Shown here piece after piece: positions 54,723-63,160 of a DNA stretch of 64,000 nucleotides; the first letter of the stretch is position 1; each line of letters opens with the position of its first letter. This stretch comes from JAODBQ01 sp047602055 (GTDB lineage: Bacteria; Actinomycetota; Acidimicrobiia; Acidimicrobiales; Ilumatobacteraceae): positions 3,410,001 through 3,474,000 of the forward strand of contig JASGIG010000001.1 in assembly GCA_047602055.1 (NCBI GenBank). The letters run 5' to 3'. The notes under the pieces were generated by a model. That model saw only the letters and a list, made by a program, of their open reading frames with translations, searched no databases and was not told the DNA's origin. The position numbers and the translations under genes are program-made.

Positions 54723-55703
54723 TCAAGCCGGCTCGCTCGCCGCCTGACGCGTCGACGAGGGTGCGGGCACTGGGCTCGCAGGGGGCGCGGTGGCCTGGGC
54801 ACTTGGCAGATGACGGCGTGCCGCCACGATCGCGATTCGTGTGCGGCGGACACGCACGGCAGCGATGACTCGGCAGGCGACGTAGACGAGGAAGGAGATG
54901 GTCGTCACGTACGGGCTGATCGGGACGCTTCCCCCGAGCGCCAGCAGGATGCCGCCAACCATCGAGACGAACCCGAAGGTCATGCTCAGCATCGTGACAG
55001 TCCGCGGCGAGGAGGCGACGCGCACCGCCGCGGCCGCCGGTGTGCAGATGACGCTCAGCACGAGCAGCGCACCGATGATCTGGACCGACATCGCCACCGT
55101 GAAGCCGAGCAGCAGCATGAAGATCGGCGAGAGCACCCCGACGGGAACGCCGCGGGCTGCGGCCAGCTCGGGATCGACACTGGCGAAGCTGAGCGGCCGC
55201 CAGAGGATCGCCAGCGTGACGACCACCACCGCGGAGATGGCGATCAGCGCCCACAGCTTGGTGGTGTCGACGGCGACGATCTGCCCGGTGAGCAACCCGA
55301 ACTTGTTGGCCGCTCGTCCGCGGTAGAGGGCGAGGAAGAGCACGCCGAGCCCGAGACCGAATGGCATGAGGACCCCGATGATCGAGTTGCGGTCGCGGGC
55401 TCGGCTGCCGAGCGCGCCGATCACCAGCGCAGCGAGGATCGAGCCCACCAGCGAGCCAGCGATGACGCTGGCACCGAGCAGGAGCGCTCCTGCGGCGCCG
55501 GCGAAGGACAGCTCGCTGATCCCGTGCACTGCAAAGGGCAGGTCGCGCATGATCACGAACGTGCTGATCAGTCCGCCGACGAGGCCGACGACGGCGCCGG
55601 CGATGATCGAGTTGTGGACGAGGCCGAGGAGCTCGCCGTAGTTGGCGAAGTTGAAGATCCGCTCCCACCAACTCGGGTCCGACGCCGACGCGAACACCGT
55701 CAC
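54723..55703 (-). CDS. znuB: Zinc (or manganese) ABC transporter permease
   Basis: Protein of 326 residues with about eight membrane helices; the ABC-3 family features are DLPFAVHGISELSFAGAAGA and SLVGSILAALVIGALGSRAR. The GTG start overlaps znuC by GTGA. The C-terminus is an Ala/Pro/Ser-rich tail (PPASPVPAPSS). The anchored-repeat ABC systems of Actinobacteria use this permease type with the surface proteins found next door. Confidence 0.9.
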   Translation of the reverse strand: MTVFASASDPSWWERIFNFANYGELLGLVHNSIIAGAVVGLVGGLISTFVIMRDLPFAVHGISELSFAGAAGALLLGASVIAGSLVGSILAALVIGALGSRARDRNSIIGVLMPFGLGLGVLFLALYRGRAANKFGLLTGQIVAVDTTKLWALIAISAVVVVTLAILWRPLSFASVDPELAAARGVPVGVLSPIFMLLLGFTVAMSVQIIGALLVLSVICTPAAAAVRVASSPRTVTMLSMTFGFVSMVGGILLALGGSVPISPYVTTISFLVYVACRVIAAVRVRRTRIAIVAARRHLPSAQATAPPASPVPAPSSTRQAASEPA

Positions 55704-56533
55704 TGGTGCACCGGCTCGGGCTCGGGCACGTGGTGCAGGTCGGGGTCGTCGTGCTCGTCGTGGTGCGTCGCAGGGATGCCGGCCACGAGGATGTGCTCGC
55801 CGCGGCGGATCACCTCGATCGGTGAACCGAACAGACCGCTGAGCACGGTCGAGGTGAACACCTCGTCGACCGACCCGATCGCCCACTGCCCGCCGGCCAG
55901 GTACAGGACCCGGTCCACGTAGGGCAGAACCGGGTTGATCTCGTGGGTCACGAACACCACCGCGGTGTCGTGCTCGCGGCGTCGCTGGTCCACCAAAGCG
56001 CTGATCGTCGCCTGGCTGGCGAGATCGAGCGACAGCAGCGGCTCGTCGCACAGCAGCAGCTCGGGGTCGCCGACGATCGCTTGGGCGACGCGCACCCGCT
56101 GCTGCTCGCCACCGGACATCGCCCCGAGCGGTTTGTCGGCGAACTGGGCGGCACCGACCGCTGCGAGTGCCTCGTCGACGCGGCCCCATGCCACCCGTCC
56201 GGGCCGACCGAAGCCCCAGCGGTGTCCGTCGAGGCCCTGACGGACGACGTCCTTGGCGCGCAACGGTGTCAGCGGGTCGATGCGATGCTGCTGGCGGACG
56301 TAGCCGATTCGGTGGCGGGCGCGATGGGCGGGTTGGCCGGCGATCGTCACCTTGCCCGCGCTGAGCGGCAGCAGCCCGAGGACGGCGCGCAGCAAGCTGG
56401 TCTTGCCAGAGCCGTTGGCGCCGAGCACGCCGACGAACTCGCCGGGGCGCACGTCGAGTTCGAGTCCGGACCACAGCCGCCGCCCACCTACGGTGAGCGT
56501 GGCATCCCGGAGACTCAGGACCGGCTCGGTCAC
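55700..56533 (-). CDS. znuC: Zinc ABC transporter ATP-binding protein
   Basis: Protein of 277 residues. Walker A is LGANGSGKTSLL (GANGSGKT 38-45), then YVRQQHRID (Q-loop), MSGGEQQRVRVAQAI (signature), LLLCDEPLLSLD (Walker B) and VFVTHEINPVL. The C-terminus has HDEHDDPDLHHV, a His/Asp patch that may sense metal. 25 bp separate it from znuA. Confidence 0.92.
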   Translation of the reverse strand: MTEPVLSLRDATLTVGGRRLWSGLELDVRPGEFVGVLGANGSGKTSLLRAVLGLLPLSAGKVTIAGQPAHRARHRIGYVRQQHRIDPLTPLRAKDVVRQGLDGHRWGFGRPGRVAWGRVDEALAAVGAAQFADKPLGAMSGGEQQRVRVAQAIVGDPELLLCDEPLLSLDLASQATISALVDQRRREHDTAVVFVTHEINPVLPYVDRVLYLAGGQWAIGSVDEVFTSTVLSGLFGSPIEVIRRGEHILVAGIPATHHDEHDDPDLHHVPEPEPVHQ

Positions 56534-56558
56534 AGCGGAGCCCCGGTCGCTTCCAGCG

Positions 56559-57521
56559 TCAGCCGAGCGCGGTGCTGATCGCCGCCAGGTTGGCGGTCAT
56601 CCAGCTGATGTACGTCTGTCCCGTTGGCAGCGTCTCGGTCACCGGGACAACCGGGATGTTGTTCGACTTCGCCGCCGACAGCACCTGCTCGGTCTCGGGA
56701 CCGCTGGTCTGCTCGTTGTAGGCGAGCAGCTTGACGTCGCCGTTCTTGAACAGATCGAGGGTCTCTTGCAGCACGGCCGCCGGGACGTCGCTGCCCTCCT
56801 CGATGGCCTCGCTGAACTCCTCGGGGGTCTTGTTGACGAGCCCGATGGCCTCGAGCATGTACAGCGGCACCGGCTCGGTGATCGCCGCGCCGGCGCCGGC
56901 ATGGGTCTTGTTGAGCTCCGCCTCGGTGGCCATCAGCTGGTCGAGCTGGGCCTTGAACGCCGTCCCGTTCGCCGTGAACGTCGACGCGTTCGCCGGGTCG
57001 GCCGTCGAGAGTGCGGTGACCAGCTCGTCGGTCAGCTTGGTCATCGTCGGGAAGTGGTACCAGACGTGCTCGTTCAGCTCGCCATCGTCCGGGGCGGTGA
57101 GGCCGGAGATGTCGACGACGTTGAGGACCTTCGCGTCGCTGTTCCCGGACGCCTGCATCATCGTGTCGACGAAGTCGTCGTATCCGCCGCCGTTCTCGAC
57201 GACGATGTCGGCCTTGGACAGCGCCAGCTGGTTCTGGGCGTTGGCCTCGTACGAGTGCGGATCGGCGTCTGGGTTGGAGATGATCGAGGTGACCTCGGCG
57301 TGATCGCCGGCGATCTGTGCGACGATGTCGCCGTACACGTTGGTCGAGGCGACGACACTCAGCGACGCCGACGACGGCGTGGACGCTGGCGCGGACGAAA
57401 CGGTGGTCGCCGCTGCTGCGGTGGTGGCCGAGGAACTGTCATCGGATCCGCAGCCGGCGACGGCAAGCAGCGCCGCGGCCGCCATCAGGGCCGCAAGTAT
57501 CCGTCCACGTCGAGCCACCAC
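56559..57521 (-). CDS. znuA: Zinc-binding lipoprotein of the ABC importer
   Basis: Protein of 320 residues from GTG 57521, chosen because AGGAGG lies six bases upstream; the frame is open to 57545. The lipoprotein signal ends LLAVAGC (Cys 24). The cluster A-1 fold shows STNVYGDIVAQIAGDHAEVT, NPDADPHSYEA (metal His) and EHVWYHFPTM (second His). No His-rich loop. Family members bind zinc or manganese; the zur partner points to zinc. Confidence 0.9.
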   Translation of the reverse strand: MVARRGRILAALMAAAALLAVAGCGSDDSSSATTAAAATTVSSAPASTPSSASLSVVASTNVYGDIVAQIAGDHAEVTSIISNPDADPHSYEANAQNQLALSKADIVVENGGGYDDFVDTMMQASGNSDAKVLNVVDISGLTAPDDGELNEHVWYHFPTMTKLTDELVTALSTADPANASTFTANGTAFKAQLDQLMATEAELNKTHAGAGAAITEPVPLYMLEAIGLVNKTPEEFSEAIEEGSDVPAAVLQETLDLFKNGDVKLLAYNEQTSGPETEQVLSAAKSNNIPVVPVTETLPTGQTYISWMTANLAAISTALG

Positions 57522-57708
57522 GCCACTCCTCCTCAACGCAGCCACGTCGGCTGCTCATCGATAACGGGTCTCACTCTAACGACGATGCATGACTGATTCC
57601 CACTCGCCATGGCAGTCGACCACACCGCGCGCAGCCCGCGAACTTGTCAGCCGTCGAATAGACCAGAACGGTTCCCATCCTCATCATGGAATCTTCTAAG
57701 CTCGGCTC

Positions 57709-58188
57709 ATGGAGGCGGCTGCGCCATCTCGCGGTGGGACCCTCGACAGCATCCGTGTCGGCGAGATCCACCGACGGGTGAAGATCGCGCTCGGCGAGAT
57801 CGGGTTTCGCCACACGGCCACGTGTCGGGTGATCGTCGAGGTGCTCGCCGCAGCCACGGCACCGATGATGATCGCGGCCATGATCGAGGCGTGCCCGAAC
57901 CTGCCGCCGAGCTCCGCCTATCGCACCGTGCGGAACCTCCATGGCGCCGGCGCGCTCGTCGAGGTCCCGCATGTCGGCGCAGCGCGCTACGAGCTGAGCA
58001 CACAGGTCGGCGCGGTGCGCCGCCATCACGCGCTGTGCCGATCGTGCGGCGACGTGATGGTCGCGCCATCGACTGCCGGCGTCGATGCTGCGTTCGCGCT
58101 CGTCGCCAGCGCGCTGCGCGACGCCGAGATGCTCGCCGAGTGGCAGCAGGTGACCCTCGTGGGCACCTGCTGCCACTGTCGGACCTGA
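57709..58188 (+). CDS. Second Fur-family regulator, diverged
   Basis: Protein of 159 residues. HTATCRVIVEVLAAATAP and SSAYRTVRNLHGAGALVEVP form the winged helix, and RRHHALCRSCGD and GTCCHC the structural zinc site. The metal-sensing HHHH stretch of Zur is reduced to HH. Divergent from znuA. It could sense another metal or respond to peroxide. A weak motif, GAACGGTTCCCA, lies between it and znuA (57667-57678). Confidence 0.75.
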   Translation: MEAAAPSRGGTLDSIRVGEIHRRVKIALGEIGFRHTATCRVIVEVLAAATAPMMIAAMIEACPNLPPSSAYRTVRNLHGAGALVEVPHVGAARYELSTQVGAVRRHHALCRSCGDVMVAPSTAGVDAAFALVASALRDAEMLAEWQQVTLVGTCCHCRT

Positions 58189-58217
58189 CCAGGACGAGGG
58201 CCGTCGGCGGCCCCATC

Positions 58218-58232
58218 TCGGAATTGTTCCTA
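58218..58232. promoter_or_regulatory. Candidate Zur operator, box 3 (methyltransferase promoter)
   Basis: TCGGAATTGTTCCTA matches 13 of 15 bases of box 1 (TAGGAATAGTTCCTA) and contains GGAA-TTG-TTCC dyad symmetry. It lies about 60 bp before the methyltransferase paralogue 2 start. Confidence 0.6.
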
Positions 58233-58293
58233 GCGACAGATACCCTCGTCCCATGTCCAGGGCGTATGGCCGTTCTCCATCGAGGTCGGTCCG

Positions 58294-59163
58294 ATGACGG
58301 CATCTGACAGTGCGCCGGGGCTGCGCAGCGCGGACTGGGCCGGCGAGACGTCGCAGCGCTGGGCCGCACATGCCGAACGGCTCGAAGCAATGCTTGCTCC
58401 CGTCGACGACATCCTGCTCTCTGCGGCCGGCATCCGGCGTGGTGACCGCGTGCTCGACATCGGCTGCGGCCGAGGCATGACCAGCCGCGCCGCTGCCGCA
58501 CTCGCAGGGCCGACCGGCGCGGTGCTCGGCATCGACATCTCCCCCACCTTGATCGACGAGGCGAGCAGGATGCCGCCGGGAGACGGCGCTGCGCCGATCT
58601 CCTGGGTGGCTGCCGACGCAGCCGCGCATCCGTTCCCAGCCGTCGGCTTCGATGTCGCCATCTCGCGATTTGGTGTGATGTTCTTCGAGGACCCCGCGGC
58701 AGCGTTCGCCAACATCGCAAGGTCGGTGCGAAGCGGCGGTCGGCTGGTCGCCGTCGTGTGGCAGCACCAGGACGCCTCGGAGTTCCAGTGGCTGTCGATC
58801 GACGTCGCCGTGCGCGTCGCCGCCGAACACGGTGTCACGCTGCGTCCTCGTCCCGCCGCCGGCCCCTTCGCCTACGGCACCCGTGATCACACCGGTCCGA
58901 TCCTCGAGGGGGCGGGTTGGGCCGATGTGCGCGTCCAACCACACGAGCTGTCGCTCTACGTCGGTGGTCCCGGCACCACCCCTGAACAGGCCGTCGAGAT
59001 CGGCCGCCAGACCGGGCCGCTGGCGATGCTGTTGCGCGACACTCCGGCCAGCGTGGCAGACGCCGTGGCAGACGCCTTGGTCGCCGAGATGCACACCCGC
59101 TGGGACGGCACCGGTGTCGCCCTGTCGGCCGGGATCGCGGTCGTCACCGCGCACCGCCCATGA
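58294..59163 (+). CDS. SAM-dependent methyltransferase, paralogue 2
   Basis: Protein of 289 residues, closely related to 42881-43747: LDIGCGRGMTSRAAAALAGP, LGIDISPTLIDEASRM, HPFPAVGFDVAISRFGVMFF and YVGGPGTTPEQAVEIGRQTG. A candidate zinc operator lies upstream, and its twin is in the cobW operon, so both may belong to the zinc response. The substrate is unknown. Confidence 0.8.
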   Translation: MTASDSAPGLRSADWAGETSQRWAAHAERLEAMLAPVDDILLSAAGIRRGDRVLDIGCGRGMTSRAAAALAGPTGAVLGIDISPTLIDEASRMPPGDGAAPISWVAADAAAHPFPAVGFDVAISRFGVMFFEDPAAAFANIARSVRSGGRLVAVVWQHQDASEFQWLSIDVAVRVAAEHGVTLRPRPAAGPFAYGTRDHTGPILEGAGWADVRVQPHELSLYVGGPGTTPEQAVEIGRQTGPLAMLLRDTPASVADAVADALVAEMHTRWDGTGVALSAGIAVVTAHRP

Positions 59164-59184
59164 CCGCCGTGAGCAGCACATCGG

Positions 59185-60042
59185 GTGCGGACGCTGGCGA
59201 CCACGAGGAGCGCGGCGGACGCGGGACGGCTGACCCCACCGGATCTGTATGCGCTCTACGGCGGACCAGAAGCGGTGGAGCACACCTGGACTCGGTTGGA
59301 CACCTGGCATCGGATCGAGGCAGCGGTGCTCCGGCGGGTCTTCGATCGTTGGTTGCCGACCGCGCCGGCGGCGATCGCCGACATCGGCGGTGGCAACGGC
59401 CGGTGGGCGATCGAGCTGGCTGGCAGCGGTCATGCGGTGTCGTTGGCGGACCTCTCCGGCGCGTTGGTGAGCGATGCAGCCGAACGGGCCTCGATGGCCG
59501 GCGTCGCGATCGCCGACCGGGTCGTGGCGGACGCGCGCTCGCTGCCCTGGCCCGACGCCGCGTTCGATGCGGCATTGATGCTTGGGCCGCTGTATCACCT
59601 GCCCGAGCGCGAAGAGCGCCTCGCGGCGCTGCGTGAGGCGCGTCGCGTCGTGCGACCCGGTGGACGCGCAGTGATCCAGGTGCTGCACCGGGTCGGCGCG
59701 CTACGCCAAGTGGTGACGTTCTTCGGCGGCTCGGCCGGGCCGATCGACTGGGAGCACGTGTGGCGAACCGGGACGTTCGCAGAGGCCAAGGCGCCGCCGT
59801 GGTATCGCTCCACGTTCTGGCACCTGCCATCGCAGGCGATCGACGAGGTGACCGACGCAGGCTGGGAGGTGTTGGCCGTCCAAGGCTTGGACGGTCCGGC
59901 ACCTGAGGGCCAGGCGGTGCTGCTGGACGCCGACGACGAGGTGGTCGCGGATTGGGCGGACCAGGCCATGACGCTCGGGGCGATCCCGGACCTGTGGGCC
60001 ACCTGCAATCACCTGGCGATCGTGGCGGCCGCGCCCGCCTGA
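59185..60042 (+). CDS. SAM-dependent methyltransferase, UbiE/COQ5-like
   Basis: Protein of 285 residues from a GTG. Motif I is AIADIGGGNGRWAIELAGSG, with LADLSGALV, ADARSLPWPDAAFDAALMLG and LGPLYHLPEREERLAALREA (typical of Methyltransf_11), then VRPGGRAVIQVL. It is 21 bp after paralogue 2 and probably co-transcribed, but it is not close to the two paralogues. The substrate is unknown. Confidence 0.8.
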   Translation: MRTLATTRSAADAGRLTPPDLYALYGGPEAVEHTWTRLDTWHRIEAAVLRRVFDRWLPTAPAAIADIGGGNGRWAIELAGSGHAVSLADLSGALVSDAAERASMAGVAIADRVVADARSLPWPDAAFDAALMLGPLYHLPEREERLAALREARRVVRPGGRAVIQVLHRVGALRQVVTFFGGSAGPIDWEHVWRTGTFAEAKAPPWYRSTFWHLPSQAIDEVTDAGWEVLAVQGLDGPAPEGQAVLLDADDEVVADWADQAMTLGAIPDLWATCNHLAIVAAAPA

Positions 60043-60058
60043 CCGATGACCTGGGCGG

Positions 60059-61904
60059 TCAGCGCAGTGGTGTGAGCAGCGCCGCGAACGTGTCGGCGAG
60101 GGCAACCGCGCTGCGGACGTGCTGGATCTCGTGGCCTTCGTGGTCGAGTGTGAGGTGGGCTACCTCGCGTCCCAGCGCGCCCAGTCGGGAGGCGAGCGCG
60201 TCGCTGTGCCATCGCGGGACGCGGGTGTCGTTGGCGCCATGGGCCAACAACAGGCGGCAACGAATCCGTTCGGCGAGCCAGAGCGGCGAGGTCGTACGCA
60301 GGCGCGCGGCATCGGTGGCGTCATCCGGATCGCCGAAGCGTCCCGTCCACAGCCGGCGCATCGTCGGGTGCTCGCGGGGAATGTCGTTCAGGAAGCGAAC
60401 GAGATCGGTGGGCGCGGCGTGGGCCCCGGCAGCCGCGAGGCGACCGTGTGTCGCAAGCATCAGCGCCGCATAGCCGCCGAAGGAGCTGCCGAAGGCGACC
60501 AGGCGCCGCGGGTCGCTGCGACGCTGTGCAACCATGGCATCAAGGCTGTCATCGAGGTCGTCGATGACCCGGTCCCCCCCAGTGGCGTGTGCCGGCGGCG
60601 GCGAACGCCGCGCCGCGGCCGGCTGATCCGCGGAAGTTGATCTGGAGGCAGGCGAAGCCGAGCTCGTCGATCCAGTCGCGCCAAGGATCGTGCACCCAGT
60701 TGTCCCGCCACCACGGACCGCCGTGCACCAGCAGCACCGTCGGGTGTGGCGCCGTGCCCCTGCGAGGAGACCGCCAGTAGCCGTGCAGCACCATGCCGTC
60801 GCGGGCGCGGACGCTGATCAGCTCGGTCGACCCGCGACGAGACGGCCGGCCGGCGGTCGGGTGCGAGGCGAGATGGCGCGCTCGCTGTCGACGATCCCAG
60901 CACACGAAGCGAGTCGGCTCGTCGGGCGTCTCCTCGGCGAGGAGCCAGCGACCATTGTCGTCACTGCGGTCGACGACGCGCACGTCCGCGTTGGTGCTGC
61001 CGGCGACGCCGAGGTCATCCGCGATGTGCGCGTCGAGAGCGATCCACCGTCGCCGCTGGGCAGCGACGGCGTACGCCTGCGGCCACCCGGTGCGTGGATC
61101 CACGAGCACACGCTCGATGTCGGCGTCGGTAGCGCTACCGAGCACGCGGCGTCGGCCGGTGCGGGTGTCGATGGCGACCAGCTGCGTGGTGTCGGTCTCG
61201 AAGGTGCCGATCAGCACGACGGTGTCACGATCGGGCAGCGAGACGATCGTCGTGGTGAGCGCCGCGTCGGGCGCGATGTGCGTGACGATGCGCCATGGGG
61301 CGCCGGCATCGACCCGGTGAAGAAGGTCGAACCCGCCGTCGCTGGTTGCGGCGGTCGCAGCCCGCACGGTGAGGCCCGTGTCGGTGAACCATCCGTCGAC
61401 GGTGCCGAAGTTGACCGCGACACGTCGCCGCATGTGAGTGCGCAGGTCGTACTGGTCCACGTGGGGCAAGCCCAGCTCGTGGTCGTCGACCGCCAGCAGC
61501 AACGTCGACGGGCGGCGCGGCGACACGGCGAGCAGATCGGCGTGCTCATCCAGGTCGGTGATCGCCCGCGTCGTGCCGAGCGACTGGCCGGCAGTGCCGA
61601 TGGTGGCGCGGTCCACGCTGGTGTGCAGGAGCTGCCAGACGCCCGTGCCCAGGTCGTCGGCGACGTGGACGATGCCGCCACCGTCAGGAGCCCAGAGGTG
61701 GAAGCGGATCGGATGTGGGCGTTCGACGACGACTCGTGGCAGGGCTGTGCCGTCAGCCGCGGCGACCCACAACCGGCCGTCGTCGCCGGTCTCGCTCCAT
61801 GCCAGCCAGTGACCGCACGGCGACATCCGGGCGTTGTCGATCCGACGTGGCGCGAAGACGGCCCACGCCTGCTCGGGCGACGCGTACGTCCACCCGCTCG
61901 TCAT
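60059..61904 (-). pseudogene. S9-family (prolyl oligopeptidase) peptidase with a +1 frameshift
   Basis: The N-terminal beta-propeller (SPCGHWLAWSETGDDGRLWV, LWAPDGGGIVHVADD) leads into HPTVLLVHGGPWWRDNWVHD and CLQINFRGSAGRG. A run of seven G near 60572-60578, one too many, breaks the frame. The catalytic end is in the next frame: VAFGSSFGGYAAL (Ser), HGANDTRVP (Asp), HEGHE (His). The span is one over a multiple of three; corrected length is 614 residues. The ATG overlaps the tfuA stop. In this operon it may cleave the leader of a modified peptide. Confidence 0.8.
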
Positions 61905-63160
61905 GGTGCACCAACGTGTGCGCGGGCCAGTTGGGCGAGAGCGGCGTCGCGGTCGCCGCGATATGTGCCGTGGACTCGGGACACGTCGGCGATGCCGGCG
62001 ACGGTGTCGTCGTGGAAGTGTCCGATCGCCCAGTCCAGCGCCGCCTGCGAGCGCGCGACGCGATCGAGGCCGGTGGGGTCGAGGTCGTGCGCAGTTGCCC
62101 ACGCCTCGATCGATGCCCCGGCATCGCAGACGTGGGCGGCGAGCACGGACCTGGCGTGAGCGGAGTCGAAGTGCACGCCGTATGCCGCGGCGAGCTCGGT
62201 CGCGAGCCGTGTTGCCAGTGACCGCAGGTAGCCGTCCGCATACGCGGTGCGGGCGCGCAGCTGGTCGTGCAACGCCTCGTCCGGCAACGGCGCCTCGTCG
62301 AAGCCTCCGCTGCGCTGGCGGAGGCGGCGCCAGTGGACGGTGTCGGCAAGCCGCCAGGTGATCGGCGCTGCGCCGCCGGTGGCCGCGCCCGTGTCCAGGT
62401 CGGTCGCGACGCGACTGAGCACGGCGAAAGCGTCATCAGCCTTTGCCGAGCGGGCATGCTCGCCGACCCAGGATCGCATGGACTTCACTGCCTCGGGATC
62501 GAGTACGCCGGCCGCCGCGGCCGCGCCCAGGTCAGCCCACAGGGCCGGCCAACGCCGCTCGGCGTAATAGCGGCGGGACGCGGCGGCGAGGAGTGCCGCG
62601 TGCATCGCGGCGTCGATCACACCGGCGGTGAGCGCGTCGTCGGCGGTTGCGGCGATGTCGACCAGTGCAGTCGAGACGGCCCGATGACCGTGCTCGGCGT
62701 CGAGGTGGGCCACGGCCACCGCGTCGTCGGCGGTGAAGCGCTCGTCGCGCAGCCACTCGTACACCTGGCCGACGCCGACCATGCCGTAGCGGTCCAGCTC
62801 AGCGGCACGTAGGGCGCCCATGCTGGCTGCGCCGTACACCGGCGTCCCACGCTGAAGTGCCCAAAGGATCTCCTTGTGGGAGACAGCGGGAACTCGCTCG
62901 TACACCCCGTCGATCAGCACGATCGCCGGTGGGCGGCTGGTCGCCGCCGCGGCGATGTCGCCGCGGCGTGCCGGCGGCCGGATGTCGGCGTCCAACAGGT
63001 CGGCGGCGTTCGCTGCGGGCAGGCTCGGACCGATGAAGACGATCGGTCGTCGCCGGCCGACGCGGTCATCGCCTCGCGGGCTGCGTCCCCGAGCCTCATC
63101 AGCGCCGGGCTTCCCAGCGGACGCCCGGTCGCTGCGTCGTAGCTCGCTTCGCTCGCTCAC
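61901..63160 (-). CDS. TfuA-like protein (YcaO partner)
   Basis: Protein of 419 residues. The TfuA core starts near residue 39: PIVFIGPSLPAANAADLLDA, IRPPARRGDIAAAATSRPPA, IVLIDGVYERVPAVSHKEIL, YGAASMGALRAAELDRYGMV. TfuA works with YcaO in thioamide formation on peptides or proteins. The first about 38 residues (SERSELRRSDRASAG, RGRSPRG) are encoded by repeat R5. The GTG overlaps the ycaO stop (GTGA). The C-terminal half, rich in Ala and Arg, is a longer extension than the minimal TfuA domain. Confidence 0.82.
   Translation of the reverse strand: MSERSELRRSDRASAGKPGADEARGRSPRGDDRVGRRRPIVFIGPSLPAANAADLLDADIRPPARRGDIAAAATSRPPAIVLIDGVYERVPAVSHKEILWALQRGTPVYGAASMGALRAAELDRYGMVGVGQVYEWLRDERFTADDAVAVAHLDAEHGHRAVSTALVDIAATADDALTAGVIDAAMHAALLAAASRRYYAERRWPALWADLGAAAAAGVLDPEAVKSMRSWVGEHARSAKADDAFAVLSRVATDLDTGAATGGAAPITWRLADTVHWRRLRQRSGGFDEAPLPDEALHDQLRARTAYADGYLRSLATRLATELAAAYGVHFDSAHARSVLAAHVCDAGASIEAWATAHDLDPTGLDRVARSQAALDWAIGHFHDDTVAGIADVSRVHGTYRGDRDAALAQLARAHVGAP
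63073..63137. repeat. Dispersed palindromic repeat family B, copy R5, inside the tfuA N-terminus
   Basis: It reads GCGGGCTGCGTCCCCGAGCC, CGCCGGGCTTCCCAGCGG and GCCCGGTCGCTGCG, a diverged copy. It adds codons before the TfuA core domain. Adjacent AGCTCGCTTCGCTCGCTCAC carries the overlapping start. Confidence 0.5.
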
